64,000 nucleotides of DNA from Viscum album (lineage: Eukaryota > Streptophyta > Magnoliopsida > Santalales > Viscaceae), in assembly GCA_963277665.1 (NCBI GenBank), contig OY728121.1:1654018062-1654082061 (forward strand). Reading direction: 5' to 3'. Positions 12,286 through 25,599 of this stretch are shown here, piece after piece. Position 1 is the stretch's first letter; each line of letters starts with the position of its first letter. A program made the translations under genes and the position numbers. The notes below the pieces were generated by a model. That model saw only the letters and a program-made list of their open reading frames with translations, was not told the origin of the DNA and searched no databases.

Positions 12286-13300
12286 TGGTTCCATCACAAT
12301 GCGGGAGAAGGTGATGTGGGAGTTATAAACATCTACCATAGATGTACATCCCGAAGTTAGAAAGATGTATAATTAGCTTCAATGGGTGTTTTGTTGGTCT
12401 TCCATGAGATGAAGTGTAGCCGCGTTAGTCTCTCAGTGCCTGACCTATCTGCAGGTGAAGGATGAGCACCAAGATCCTACAGGTTTGGTGCATCACCTTG
12501 AGATTCTGGAGTAGAATTTGGATGACATATACATGGAATATTTTATAGGGTTTATACACACAATGATGGGACATGATTTCATATGGGTGATAGTTGACTG
12601 AATCATAAAGTTGGTACACTTATTTACTATCAGGGAGTATATTTTGGTAGAGTGTTTGGGGAATTTTTATGTGTGGTTGATCATTATCCGTCATTAGGTT
12701 CCCATGAAAATCATCTCTAGTCATGATTCATGATTTATGTCATGGTTGTCGATATTCCTTCATGAGGCATTCAGGTCCCCATTGAGGATGAGTACAACCT
12801 TTCACCCCCAGAAAAATGGGAAGACTGAGAGTATTATCTTGGAATTGGAGGATATTATTAGAGATTCTGTGATAGACATTGTTTGATGTTGGGAGGATCA
12901 CATTAACTTAGTGGAGTTTGTGTAAAACAATAAAAACCACTCTATCATCGACTTGGAACCTTTTGAGGCCTTGTATGGGAGACTCTACCAGTCACCCCTA
13001 TGATATAGAATGATTAGTGAGACATATCTAGCAGGTCTAGAGTTTCTTCAGGTGATGACAAAGATGGTCTAGGTCATCCTTTAGAGGATGAGGACATCTC
13101 AGAGTAAGAGGAAATATTATGCAGAACATCATCATATCCCATTTGATTTCATGTAAGGAGGAAGCATTTTACTAGGAGCCTCCCCACAATGAGGATTATA
13201 TAGGTTCATCCGGGGAGTCAAGCTATCATTGATGTTCATCAAGCTTTTAGAGATCATGAATTGGGTTGGATAGGTTTCTTAAATCCGAGCCTAACCTCTA
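12286..13300 (+). pseudogene. Decayed integrase of TE-C
   Basis: The zinc-binding (HHCC) domain is visible as IDVHPEVRKMYN with a later VSQCLTYLQVKDEHQDPTGL. The second Cys of the CxxC pair is Tyr, and the first His is not obvious. The catalytic core follows: FIWVIVD keeps the first Asp, SSHDS retains an Asp where SDRD is usual, and FHPQKNGKTESII keeps the Glu. FEALYGR and the SKRKYYAE segment continue the C-terminal part. Several stops interrupt it (for example after VIVD and in the LVEFV segment). The family enzyme inserts the element DNA into chromosomes; this copy is dead. Confidence 0.7.
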
Positions 13301-13547
13301 TTTATATAGCATGTGTAGGATGTCTTCCACGTGTCACACCTGAGGATATATGTACATCAACCCACACACATCATCGATTGCAGATATTTGGATCTCGAGG
13401 ATGGATCCACCTTTTGGATCACTTGGCAGCGATCGAGGATCGATAATAGAGGAACCTACATGGACATACTATCTCTACGGGAGAGCCAAATGCAGGCTCA
13501 GTATCCAAAGTTTTTGTTCAGTTTTTCTTTTTTGGGATGAAAATTAT
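13301..13547 (+). pseudogene. Integrase C-terminal and truncated chromodomain-like tail of TE-C
   Basis: In one frame THIIDCRYLDLEDGSTF (about 13370-13425) matches the segment after FHVSMLRKY in gypsy integrases. SQMQAQYPKF (about 13478-13510) matches the end of the chromodomain-like tail (EDEMRAQYPHLF in relatives). The middle of that tail is altered or lost. Several overlapping short open frames here (13261-13574) are fragments of this one region and not separate genes. The tail usually directs integration to heterochromatin in chromoviruses. Confidence 0.5.
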
Positions 13548-13561
13548 GAAGGAGGGAATGA
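13548..13561 (+). other. Polypurine tract of TE-C
   Basis: GAAGGAGGGAATGA lies directly before the 3' LTR start TGTTGAGGC. It is the expected priming site for plus-strand DNA synthesis. Confidence 0.65.
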
Positions 13562-14094
13562 TGTTGAGGCATAGTTTTTTCATTGTAAGACATTGATATA
13601 TATATATATATATATATATAGTGAGGGAGATAAGAACTGAAATGGTGTGAAATTATGATTCTTACTGATCAATGAGGTAATTTTAGAAAGAAATTAAATT
13701 TATTTTATATTTTGTGCCCATAGTTACTTAAAGAAAATGGAATTACTCTTAAAATAGAAGCTCAGATCATAAATTCAAGAATGTGGTTTTGTTTAGAACG
13801 TGGTGTTTACCCTAGGAATAAGCTAAAATAGGTTTTCTTGGGGAGCTTATATGTCTCTCCCATTGTAGGAATGTTTAGAGCATAAATTAATTAATTTAAT
13901 TAATTGAATCATTTAACCTAATTGAAACATCTATAAGTATACGACCATTATGATTTTACCAGATATATCATCAAAATCCTAGTATTTTCAGATATTTTCT
14001 CATTCTTCCTTCAATTGGTGAATCACCTAAAATGATTTAGAAATTATGGACCAGAGTAGATCGGAGCACATCGAATGCAGCCACTACATCCAAT
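13562..14094 (+). repeat. 3' LTR of TE-C, left part (split by TE-D)
   Basis: It aligns with the start of the 5' LTR, including the TA run (13593-13620), the TTAATTAATTTAATTAATTG block and GGTGAATCACCT. It stops at CCAAT (14090-14094), where TE-D is inserted, and resumes at 44862. Confidence 0.75.
14090..14094. other. Left target-site duplication of TE-D (CCAAT)
   Basis: CCAAT directly precedes the LTR start TGTAACACCCC and is repeated exactly at 44857-44861 after the other LTR end. Confidence 0.85.
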
Positions 14095-17000
14095 TGTAAC
14101 ACCCCGTCCCAAGAACCCCATAGCTAGTGCATTATGTTATTACATTGCTATGATTACAAGGAATAAAATCCCAAAGGAATGGAAAGTTTAGTAGTCATGG
14201 AATTTCATATTATATACATAATACAAATAATACATTGGGAAATAGTAAATACAAATATTATAAATAAAAAAATAAAATAAACCGCCTCCTTGAAATTTTA
14301 TTCAACCATTGTTTTTCAGATCCTTAGGGATGGAATCATAATAAGGGTGAGTTAAAAGTATTTATTTGGTAATTAAAGTAGAATAAATATTTAAATGGTG
14401 AGAATAAATCAATATGAAATGGTAAATAACTAATATAAAATTCAATTCAAATAACTAGATAATGAAAATTTAATATGGCAAGGTATGAAACTGAAACAAA
14501 ACCCATTTAATCAATAAACTGAAATTTATATGTTTCTATAGATATGTCGATAAAAAATATCCTGGATGAATAATAAATGAATCTAAATGAGGTAAATTCT
14601 TTATTAATGGACATCATATCTCAGCCACATGAAAACCTATACCGTTAAGAAATATCAAAAGATGATTAAAACTAACTATATAAGCCCATTTAATTTGGAC
14701 AACTTATTAATCTCATGAGAACCTATCGAGGCATCAGGAGGCTATATAAAGCCAAAGACCCACCTTTAATTACCATTAAAAATCCTTTATCATATTAATT
14801 AATCAAAATAAATAATACTTCTGGTTAAATATCTATATTGAATGAAGAATATAGATTTATAAATTGTTCCCTAGTAAATCAAATAACTGTCAAAGTGAAC
14901 ACAGTATGTAAAAATGATATACAATTTAGGAAATAATGATATCCATTTTATAAAAATATGTGTATTCAAGTAAATTTTCAATGAAAAATGATTAAAATAA
15001 ATTAATTTTTTAAATAGTATTTTATCAATCACCAAAATGAAGTGAGATGGAAAAGATAATCCTTAAGAACATTCTTTAGAAGAATAATCTTTAAACATTC
15101 CAAAGTGTCCCATACCACTTTGAAACATTTCAATCAAAATACCCATGAAGTTAGGATATTAAATGAATAATATAATATCATGATTTCAAATATATTACTT
15201 ATATAACATGTAAAATGGTATTATATACATTATAAAAAGTTAATTGGTGTATGTTAACAAATAATTCTCAATGAAATGTAAATTGAGATGAAATCCCTTA
15301 CATATGAATCAAAATAACAAAAAGTAATAATCATCAAATAAAACATTTAAATACCATTAATATAAAATTATTCATGGTATATTATATCAAAATTTATAGT
15401 AGATACACCACAAAAATAAGTATGTGGTGAATATTAGATTTTTCTCATAGATTTAAAAAGTGAGATGAAAATCCCTTACCTTAACATTACTTTTGTTTTG
15501 TGGTCTTTAAAATCGTGTATAGTGGATTAAAATATATTGATAACTTATACCAGAACCATAATAATGTTTATAATATCATATATTATCCTTTTAAAATATT
15601 TTATTACTTATTTATTAACACTCTTCCATTATTTTAACTATTTCAGTTGTTAATTTCCATGTTTCTCAAGTAAGTTTTTACTTCTTATTTGTTATTATTA
15701 TTAATTAGATCATGGTTTTTTCATATATAGAATGTAAAACATGACATAATTATCACATATATTAATTAAATATTTATTTGTAATAATATATATTGTTGGA
15801 GATAAAAAATTAAATGTACCATTCATAGAGACGTTAGGTCGTACGTACGCATGAATGCTACTTTCATTTCATTGTCATATTACAATAATGAAAAGTAAAC
15901 GATACATAAGTATATTATAATTAAAGTATAATATATATTTTATATATGTCACATATGTTTATCAGAACCATCCATTATATGTTCCATGTATAGTGTGAAT
16001 TATTCATATCACTTTGAGAGTGCAGTAGTCCCTATTTCCACAAATGACGATATCGTATTAACACAAAATGGAAATTATAAGGGTACATGTTATAAAATAA
16101 TTAAATAAGAATAAATAAATAATATATATATTATATATATTATATATATTATATAATATATATAATATATAAATATATTTTCCATCATAATTCCCATCAT
16201 GAGAGGTGGTAAAGGAAAAATGAACAATCATTGTTTCATGAGGTGGTAGTTTTTCATACACGTAAACAGTATGTTCTTTAAACATTATATGGATGTGTCT
16301 ACAAGTTTAGGTCAAAAAATTATAATAGAAAAACCTAGTATATTTAGGATTTTTTATATAATCATAGAATAATAATATCTTAGGGGCTAAAGAATGGAAA
16401 TGAACCTATAGAGCATAAGGAAAGATATTACCTCTTAATCGGGCAACTCCTTTGGGTTTTAACCAAAGGGTTATCTTGTATGGATTTATTCCAAGGGAGA
16501 GGCTTCTACTATTAGGAGAGGAATTTTGAGGAGTAATTTGTGGAGAAATATTATGAAATTAGTTGGATTTATAGGTGTGAAGAAGTGGAAGAGGTGGTGG
16601 CCTTTTATGGGGTTGGAAATGACTGACTTGGTATTTTTGGAAGGAAGTTAGGTGTACCGGCGTTTTTACATACAAAAAGTCATAATAAATGAATAAAATC
16701 AATATGGAAGTTTTATGATCGCATTATGGATTGAAAATGTTTTTCTTAAAAGTGGTTAGGTTATTTTGACCCCTATGTTAAAGGATTAATCCCTTGTTAG
16801 GCTTAGTTTCACAATAATCATTATACTTAATTTTGATTACTTACACTAATAATTTTGGTAAAAAACATAGATTATCTTATTAGATATTATAAAATATTAT
16901 AATTCCAAATATTTATTTAATTTTTCCAAATCCCATTCATAGTACTGGTAAAAAATAATTTAAATTTAATCATGCTGAAGGGATGAAGATGTGGGTTTTT

Positions 17001-17953
17001 AATGTAAAAACACCCAATCATTGCTATGTTTTTACAGTCAAATTCAATTTTAAATTGATTTTAATTACATTAATTATATTAATTGGTAAAAATATCATAT
17101 AATTAAACATTAAAACAAATTAACAATATAATTTATCTTTATAAATAATTTAGATGAAAAATCAATTTTGAATTAAATTTTAGTATTTTCAATATTCATT
17201 AAAATAAGAAACTTTAGAGAAAAATACCAAGTATTCACCTTAATATAATTTTTTTATTATATAGAGGTAATTTATTTTGGAATATATAACCAATAAATGT
17301 TCCAACAATTGGATTTAAAATAGGTTCTCTATTAAAAGGAAATACAAATGCCTCAATAATGTTGCAGTATTTTTTGTGTAATATTGAGTTTGTTCTTATC
17401 TTATGCCTATAAAATATATTTTATGAATATATAAAATATTTGGTAAAATATATAATATACATATTTCATTAATATTTTTCACTTATAGTAATTAATTTAA
17501 TTTATTAGTGTAATATACCATTGTGATCATAAAAATAGTTTTCTATTAAAATATTCCCTTTATATTCAGTTGGTTATTATATTCATTAATTTATAACCAA
17601 TGAATTATTTTTATATTTTTATAAACAATATATTTTACTAAGTTAGTTTATACTATTCATAATGACTAGTTCATATCTTATTATATTAAATAATAATATT
17701 TTAATATTATATTATTTTTTGGTAAAACAGGGTCTTGCATGTAACGTAAGTCATTGAAGAAACTCATTGTTGAATGTAACATATGATAAATCATTATTTC
17801 ATACATTTAAAGATATAAAATATATTTAATTTATTTTAAATATTAAATATATTATATATTATTTGTATATTATTTTACTTTATGTTCTTGGTATTTTATG
17901 TCTTCTATGCTATCAAATATAATATCCTTACTCTAGAATTTTGGGGTGTTACA
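14095..17953 (-). repeat. 3' LTR of TE-D (3.86 kb)
   Basis: It starts TGTAACACCCC and ends GGGGTGTTACA, an 11-bp perfect inverted terminus. Landmarks in common with the other large LTRs are CCCTTACC (15474), TCGTACGTACGCATGAA (15840), CACTTTGAG with CAGTAGTCC (16010-16030), GGTGGTAGT (16242), ATTACCTCTTAATCGGGCAA (16428) and CCTTTTATGG (16601). By eye, about a quarter of positions differ from the partner LTR. Confidence 0.85.
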
Positions 17954-17966
17954 TTCTCCCAACCTT
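17954..17966 (-). other. Polypurine tract of TE-D
   Basis: On the minus strand AAGGTTGGGAGAA sits directly before the LTR start TGTAACACCCC. Confidence 0.65.
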
Positions 17967-19002
17967 AATTAAATTTCATCATCATAATTTAAACTTGATC
18001 TCAGGGATATAAGAATTTAAAATAAACTATTTTTAAAAGGACTACATAATAAAAAGTTTTAATATCAAATCTTCTTAATAAGAGATAAAAGATAATACCC
18101 TAGTTACGTAACTAGTTTCCCTGGTATGAGAACATTGGTGTGAAATGGAAACATGGATACAGACGAAAAATCTTGCAATCATTTTTTGATTGAGAGTTCC
18201 AGAGAGAATGTTCTGATGAAAGTTGTGGACCAAAAAACCATAAACCATAGGTGTAAATAAATTTCATTGATATCATAAAATGTGATGATAATACGACAAC
18301 ATTTTTATTTTAAATGATTTCTTACGAATTCATTCAGTCTATAAGAATATAAGTAAATATATGTTTTTATAAATAAATCATTTCTTATTATAATATCTTG
18401 AACTATTTTGACTCCGTATCTTAGAACAAGATGAATCATATGGTAAATTAATATATTATCCTATAAAATCTCATCCAATGATCAACTTAAACCATTTTAT
18501 AAATGGTTAACTTTTCCAAAAAGATTATGATGCAACATGTTGGAAGGAAAGTCACTAAATTTCCCAAATGAACTTATAATTATACATTAACGAACATGAA
18601 GCATCACTAATTTTTCACATTAAAAACATTTTAATAACCTCATCATGCATCCTATTGAAATGTGGTAATATGTTAATTCACTATAAAACCTCATTTGAAA
18701 CATGAATTTTTCCTTATTCCTTATGTAAGACTCACGTTATTGGATATATTCCATAAATCCAAATGTTATTTAAACTCCATCAATGATGGCATATAACAAT
18801 ATTCAAAAATTCATTAATTAGTTCCAAGTTAGTCATAAATTATCAAAATCAATCATTTATACATCTTTATATAAAAATCAGGAAAATATTAACGGGTTTC
18901 CTCCCTTTAATAATGTGTTTTCTGAAAAGTTTAACTTTATAATAAATAAATTTTATTATTACCAATCAGCATATTATCTCAAATATTTATTGAAAAAGTA
19001 CT
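17967..19002 (-). other. 3' interior of TE-D, no coding motif
   Basis: About 1 kb of AT-rich sequence between the gag side (beyond TE-E) and the polypurine tract. I read all three minus-strand frames in part and saw no pol motif and no long open frame. It may be structural or packaging sequence of a non-autonomous element. Confidence 0.5.
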
Positions 19003-19007
19003 ATAGT
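19003..19007. other. Left target-site duplication of TE-E (ATAGT)
   Basis: ATAGT precedes the LTR end TACTTGGAACC. Its partner at 39385-39389 is ACAGT, one transition apart. Confidence 0.65.
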
Positions 19008-21706
19008 TACTTGGAACCGACCTTAAACATTAAATAATCTTGAATTAAGTTAATAATTCACATTTAGGATCTTTTTAGGTTTAGAGTTTTTGAGAATTAT
19101 CCCATAACTTATTACCTTACATATTAAATATTACAATGTAGACACTTCTACTCAGTATCCATTTTTTTGTAAAATAAATACTCTAAAAAAAGAGTCTTGT
19201 CTAGTTCCATATTTTAGATAGAATTAGTTTTCGTTGATCCCATCCTTGACCCTATCCATAATTATGTCTTGTGAAAAACATTTCAAAAAACGAAACTTGG
19301 GTTGGGAATAAAAAGATTAGTAAGGGATAAACAAATAAAGAAAACCGTTAATCTTTCAAAACAACAAGTAAACCAGGAATAATTTATTATAAGTAATACT
19401 ATTAACCTTTATGAAGTAGTAAATACTCTTCACTGAATAATATATCATTTCCTACCATTTTGTAAAACAAATATTACCCTAAAACCCATAGAGAGAACAC
19501 ATAACATATAAAGGAAACTTGAGACATAAACATACTTAAATAGAATAACCATACGGTCCACTTCCACACATATCACTAAATAGAATAGCCATACAGCCGA
19601 CTTCCATACCCAATGCATTGGAGGTTATAAAATAACCACCCATCCTGGTTTATCACAACACCACCCTTCATTTGTTTTATCACGTAACCACCCATAAAAT
19701 TTCCATGTACAATTATAAAATCATAAAACAAAAAACATTCCAAATATAAATATTTCACTAATAAAATTTCATTTCAATAAAAATAAATCATTTCAATATA
19801 TTAAAATAATAAATCGATCTAAAAAACCATTTTCAATACCCAAACACCCAAAAAATAGAATAAGGGGTTTCTTTTTCAATTTAAAAACATTATGTCTTAT
19901 AGAGGAAGCTAACTAACGGTTATAGTGGAAGAGAAGTCATTGTTGCTGCAAACATTAAAAACATTCCTTTTTTTATTTAGTAAAACACTTCTTAGAAAAA
20001 ATATTCCCATTTAATGAAATTAACATTCAAAGAGTTTTATTATATATCGTATAAAATAATGTTTTTTATAAATCAAATTATGCCTCAACGAAAGGAGATT
20101 GAGACGAAGTCCCTTACCTCGTGTCTACATGACTTGTTCGTTATTTAATCTCCTGAATTATAAACTAAATTAAATTTCTACTTTCTTTAGATACTTTTTT
20201 AAGTTTATTATTCCTTTTATATAACTTATTACAATATTATAAACATTACAAAATTATTTATGTAAATAATGGTCGTTTTGTCGATATTTGGTACTTGAGT
20301 CAAAAATGAACTTCGTATAATTACATGTTGTCCATGGGGTCAAAATACATTATCTAAGAATGATATTAATTATTTAGATATCATATATATCATACATATC
20401 TAATATATATATGTATTTATATTAGTACATAACTTTTGAAGATAATAAATGAAATTCCCCATTCATAGAGACGGTAAGCCGTACGTACGCATGAACGCTA
20501 ATTTCATTTCTATTTCGTATTTTAATGGAATGAAATATTTATGATAACTAGGTATATCATAATTCAGATATAATATAATTTTTTATATACGTTAAATAAG
20601 TTCAGTAACACCATTTTTTATACATTCCATGTAACGATTCATATCACTTTGAGTTGGTGGTAGTCCTCACTTCCTCAAAGGAAATTATCGCATTTACCCA
20701 TAATGAAAACCATAAAGGTATACTATAAATGAAAAATATTAAAGTATAGAGACAATATAAATATAATATATATCGCATGTAATGCAGTTCCATCTTAATG
20801 GCCACCGTAAGAGGTGGTAGGAGAAGATTGAACAATCATCTTTTTGGGAGGCAGTAGTTCACAGTCCACAAAAACTGTATGTTATTCCTCCATTAGATGG
20901 AGGTGTGTGTACGCGTAGTTCAAATAATTCTCATAAAAACAACATATTATATTGAGGATACTGGTTTTTTTATAAAATAAAGAAATAAAATGAGTTTAGG
21001 GGGTTATAGAAGGAAAATAAAACAAAAAAAAAACTTAAGAGAAGACGTTGCCATTAAATCAAGTAACTCCCTCTGGTTTGAACCAAAAGGATTTCTTAAA
21101 GAGCCTTCTGCCTAAGGTAAGGATTCTAAGTGGAATATAGGGATGTAGGGATCTTAATTAGGAAGTTCATGGATGATCCAAGGAGCTTGAGAGGTGTTAG
21201 TTATGCATTATAAGTGAGGTATTTTCATAAGGAGGAAGAGGGGCTCATTAGGAATGTTTGAATGTATTATTTTATTATATAATGATATTCAGTTTATAAA
21301 GGTCCAAAACTCATTAAAGTCAAATATACGATTACTCGTGTTCAAAATAAAGTCATTAAATAATAATTGGGTAGTTTTTTGATATTTTTTTTGTTTTTAT
21401 AATCTAATTTATTTAAATCATTTATAATGAGGTAAACACTACATCATTATTGTGCCATTAAAATTTTTATTTATTTGATGTCTAAAAATTATAAAATAAA
21501 TACCATGATGTATTAAATATTTATTAGATTTCAAATGAATATTTATAGTCGAATATTTAACTTATATAACCCCATGTAAAAATTGATTTACAAAAAGATA
21601 TATGTTTATGTCATTTTTGTCTTTACTTTAAATTAATTAATATAAAGTGTCATTATCACTCATAAGTGGCTCTATGGGGTTCCAAAATCTATCCAAGGAT
21701 TCCCAT
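19008..21706 (-). repeat. 3' LTR of TE-E, left part (split by TE-F)
   Basis: It aligns collinearly with 35511-38208, for example at GTAGACACTTCTACTCAGTATCC (19139 and 35641), GACGAAGTCCCTTACCTCGTG (20103 and 36605) and CGTACGTACGCATGAACGCT (20480). It ends in CCCAT, the TE-F target site. The short open frames at 19576-19758 and 36078-36269 are allelic chance frames in this LTR. Confidence 0.85.
21702..21706. other. Left target-site duplication of TE-F (CCCAT)
   Basis: CCCAT lies before TGTAACAACC and is repeated exactly at 31659-31663. The unoccupied site GATGCCCATGGTCGT is preserved in the other TE-E LTR near 38207-38221. Confidence 0.9.
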
Positions 21707-22432
21707 TGTAACAACCCGAAGTTTTTCAAAGGAAATTTCCTTCTTATAATTATGTCATAAAATAACATGAAAACACAACATAAGGAACTAATAAGTGATA
21801 AGTGACCTTTAAACATATTTTTGTCACTTCTGGGTTTGGAATTTTGAAAATCTGACATACACGGTTGTGTTCAAGATGATTTTCAGAGTCTAATAAAACA
21901 AAAATAATTTTTGGTGAATAGAAACCTACCCTTATGAATAGTAACATATCATTATGAAAATTGATATACCCTAATTAATAGTAACCTCACCTATGATAGT
22001 ATAAAAATAATATTCAAGTGAAAGTATGATGTACCTATATTTTAGAATAAGTAAATGAATGTTTTAAAAAAAAAATTAGTAATAAACCATTATTTTAATT
22101 AAATATTAAATTAATCATATTTATAAAATTATTTTTCAAAAATGGACTTCATTTTTGGATTCCACGCGTTGAAAAATGGTTGTGGTAAATTTTAGGGATT
22201 TTTCTGAAATACTTGAATTTTTGACGAATAGTGAAATACCGTAATTTACAAAAATAAGCTAAATAAGAAAATTATAGAGTCATGTGTGATGTTATAATGA
22301 TGTAATCCCACTTGGTTCGGGATCAATTGATAAAATTACTATTATTGGTCATTCAGGACTCGTTATTCCTTGTCTTAGGGGAAATTAATAAACTAATGAA
22401 TTTTATATTAAGGAAACCCCTCTCCCCTCCAC

Positions 22433-22439
22433 TATAAAA
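22433..22439 (+). promoter_or_regulatory. TATA box of the TE-F 5' LTR
   Basis: CACTATAAAAACCACCC follows a C/T-rich stretch and is kept in the 3' LTR at 29782-29788. Transcription would start roughly 30 bp downstream. This position is inference from plant promoter spacing. Confidence 0.6.
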
Positions 22440-23746
22440 ACCACCCTTCATACCCTCATTTACTCACACCTCTAAATCTCCAATCCTTCTCTAAACTCTA
22501 CCCAAACATCTTCCCTATCCCCTATCCCACTTCCAAGAGCTATTAGTCTCATCAAAAGACAAAGCCTAGCTTCCTTAAGGAGAATCTCAAGAGGATGATT
22601 TAAGGGGTAATTTCTCTCCCTCTTCTCCTTTAATTTCCTTTCAAGTTCAAGTTCATTTCTTGATCTCTCCCCACCTATATTCATCAAAATGGTATTTTAA
22701 CTATAGTATTATACATATAATGAAATTTTATTATGATAATGGGATATTATATCATCAAACCCCTTTCACTCTTCCTTTTACTTTGTTAAAGCGAACGTTG
22801 TTCATGAGGTGTTAATTTATCACCTTCAAGAAAGACATGCTTTCTTCTTCCATTTCTACCTTCAGATCTGGTAATGAAACCATTTTTATGGTTGAAACTG
22901 AATTTTTTATATGTATTATTTCCTATTTAAATTTCTTGAAATAACTTATTTCCATATTACTAAGTGATAAATTAAAACAAGTTCGTTGTGATCGAAAAAC
23001 CGCCCAAATTAACCCAAATAATCATCATTAAATTATTATCTACTGATTCATCCACATGTAAATAACATGACTCATTATAATATCATTAAAACTCTTGTAA
23101 TATCATTAATAACATGTAATATTATTTCTGGATGTTTACCCATGCTCTACCCAATCTTCAATTTAAGAGTACAAGTGAACCACTCAAGAAAACCATAAAA
23201 ACAAACATTCTCGAAAAATGTTTTAAAACTTGATAGCTCATAAAAAGGAACATAAAATCACTTAATCAAACCATAATGAACCATATTAATGTAAAGAAGG
23301 TTCTGTATTTCTAATTAATGAATATAATGTCATTATACAGGACATTAAAGAGAAGAAAGCATTTAGATACAAGGTAAGGGGAAAATCTCAAACCCAATTT
23401 TCTTTCTTCGGGTTCTCCTCTTTCAGTCTATTTTTGATATTGTTACTCCTTAAAGATCATTTCTTAATCATTGTATTTCATTTTCTGGGATATACAAGTT
23501 TTTACATGGTATTTATGTCAAACAAAATGTTTTCCAAAAGAACTCTTCTTTTAAGAACACACCTTTTACTTCTCACTCAAAGTGGACGGTTCTTATAACA
23601 TGTATGTTATTCCCTCTTTCTTTTGGAAAACCAAGGTTTATGAATGTGTTCTTATGAGATGTAACCTATTCCTTTCCATGTGTTATTTATTTTTACTTTT
23701 GATATATTTTCCATGTGTCAAGCATGATAATGATAATGTTATGATT

Positions 23747-23840
23747 TGACGAGTGCGCCTAGAATTATATAGCACAATACAAATGTTTCAAAGTGATGGG
23801 TGCGGCCGGAATTATACAGCGCTCCAATGCATTGGTTAAA
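23747..23840 (+). repeat. Two-copy GC-richer box in the TE-F 5' LTR
   Basis: TGACGAGTGCGCCTAGAATT (23747) recurs as TGATGGGTGCGGCCGGAATT (23794), 47 bp apart. Both are followed by ATATAGC- or ATACAGC-like sequence. The 3' LTR has the same pair at 31098 and 31144. It is the least AT-rich part of the LTR. Confidence 0.7.
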
Positions 23841-24310
23841 TTGATGAATATCATGAGTAAATGTGAAATGATGTGTGTACAATATTCTAGCTTGGTTAAC
23901 ATGTATGTGTGGTAGTTAACCACTAAGACATGATGTTTCATTTTTATACATTGCCACATTTCGAGTCTTATATTTATGATTCCTCTCATGTTCATTATAT
24001 TTTTCCCATGTTATGATTATGATCACCCCATGCTATATTGTCCTTATCTATCCTATTATTGGGATTTTAGATCACCCCTTTTGATTTATATCCTCAAGTG
24101 GCTACATGAACTAAGGAGAGGTCAAGTTCCAATAAGAAGTTAGAGAAGGAGAAATTAAATAAAAGTATATGCTTGATGTTGTAATATCTATGTATGGTCC
24201 TAGTTTTCCCAAGACAGTAAAACTTTGTATCCTCTATGAGTAATAATATTACATTTTTTATCTTTAAAATGATGTAATAGTTAGGTAAGAAAAGGCTAAT
24301 ATGCTATAGT

Positions 24311-24322
24311 TGGTTTCAGAGG
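24311..24322 (+). other. Primer-binding site of TE-F
   Basis: TGGTTTCAGAGG differs by one base from TGGTATCAGAGG, the initiator tRNA-Met site, and starts two bases after the LTR end. Confidence 0.75.
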
Positions 24323-24520
24323 AAAGGTTTAGTTAATTTGGGAATTATGATTAGTGAACCCTAGAGAAAACCTATAACATGAGACTAAGTACAAATATGC
24401 ACACAAGAATATTTACATTTGGATACCATATGTTATGTTTTTGGTATAAATTGTATAAATTAATAAGTTATTCATGACTTGTTTACTTATGTTTTATTGT
24501 AACCTTTTTTATTTTATAAA

Positions 24521-25590
24521 ATGGTGGGATCCTAGAGAAATCAGGCCAACAACTCGTGCGAGGGCCAATGCAACGATTGCCCGAACAACATCCCCAATGA
24601 TTTGGGATGTGGAGGTAAAAACTTCATGGAGATACTTACCCAATTATCTCATGTTATGAACAATAACCATAATAATGAGGAACTTCCTCCTTCACCAAAG
24701 AGGGAGCAACTAGCTATCGAATGTCTTATGCGGCAATGACCACCGAAGTTTAGTGGATCTTCGAATCCACTAGTTGCGGAACAGTGGGTCAACTCCATGG
24801 AAAAGATCTTTTCTATGCTTCACTGTTCTGAGACGGAGATGGTGACTCTATTCATTTATCGTGTAGATGGAGAAGCTGATCAATGGTGGGCTTTGATTAA
24901 GAACACCAAGCCAAGGGAGGAAATTGAAGAGATGGAACATGAAGACTTTATGATAATGTTTCTTAACAAGTATTTCCCAAGAACTCTTTGCATGAAGATG
25001 GAGAGAGAATTCATAGATCTCAAGAAAAAATAAGGAGAATATTTCACAACCTATGAAGAAAATTTCACAAGGATATCAAGGTACGCTTCGGGTTTTGTTA
25101 TCAATAATGATAGAAAATTTGATAGAATCTTTAGTGGATTAAAACCACACCTTCAAAAGGCTCTTTCAATTCAAGAATTTGGGAGTTATGAAGAAGTTGT
25201 TCGATGTGCCTTCAAAGTGAAGATGGAGTTTGGATAATGGTCCCATGGCTATGGGGATAAGAAACGAAAGATGGAGTTTCAAGCTGGAGGATCTAATGAA
25301 AAAAGTGGGAAGAAAACTAAATGACCCACATGCTAAAAATGTGGGAAGTTGCACCATGGGAACTGCCTCAAAGGGACAGGGAAGTGATTCAAGTGTGGGA
25401 AAGAAGGAAACCAAGCTCAAGAGTTTCTAAAGGACATGAAAATGAAGAAGAATGTGGAAGAATAAAGGAGAAAACCACTAATGGTTCAATGCTACAATTT
25501 TAGGGAGATAGATAACTATGCATGTTAGTGCACTAAACCTCGAGTTCTCGAGGGTAATCAATGTCAAAAACCACCAAATCCAAAGGAAAA
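24521..25590 (+). pseudogene. gag: gag of TE-F (broken by stops)
   Basis: The start ATG at 24521 is in frame with the Gag core and follows a leader of about 200 bp. Stops fall at 24533 and 24737, before the core. The core (24797-25030) reads WVNSMEKIFSMLHCSE, then VDGEADQWW and FLNKYFP, the standard plant gypsy Gag pattern, and a stop at 25031 interrupts LKKK and GEYFTTYEENF. A zinc knuckle near 25335-25370 reads KCGKLHHGNCLKGTGK with the first Cys before a stop; a second one near 25490-25535 (QCYNFREIDNYAC) is degraded. Gag packages the RNA in cytoplasmic particles. The frame changes near 25580-25600, within a purine-rich GGAAAAAAGGGAAGG run, before the protease. Confidence 0.85.
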
Positions 25591-25599
25591 AAGGGAAGG

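Larger units (their letters stand above)
21707..24308 (+). repeat. 5' LTR of TE-F (2602 bp)
   Basis: It aligns end to end with 29059-31658 and is followed by a primer-binding site. It contains a TATA box (22433-22439) after a pyrimidine-rich CCCCTCTCCCCTCCA run, and a duplicated GC-richer box at 23747 and 23794. The open frames at 21637-21947, 22472-22687 and 23765-23995 have no family features and are taken as chance. Confidence 0.92.

Noticed and set aside
16115..16165. TA-rich stretch as a promoter or hairpin
   Set aside because: It is a simple TATAT/TAATA expansion within an LTR. The conserved TATA core lies elsewhere (16601-16608).
25166..25420. 84-codon minus-strand open frame
   Set aside because: It is a shadow of the TE-F gag on the opposite strand. 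The same applies to 26487-26735, 26945-27175, 27560-27808 and 27896-28183.
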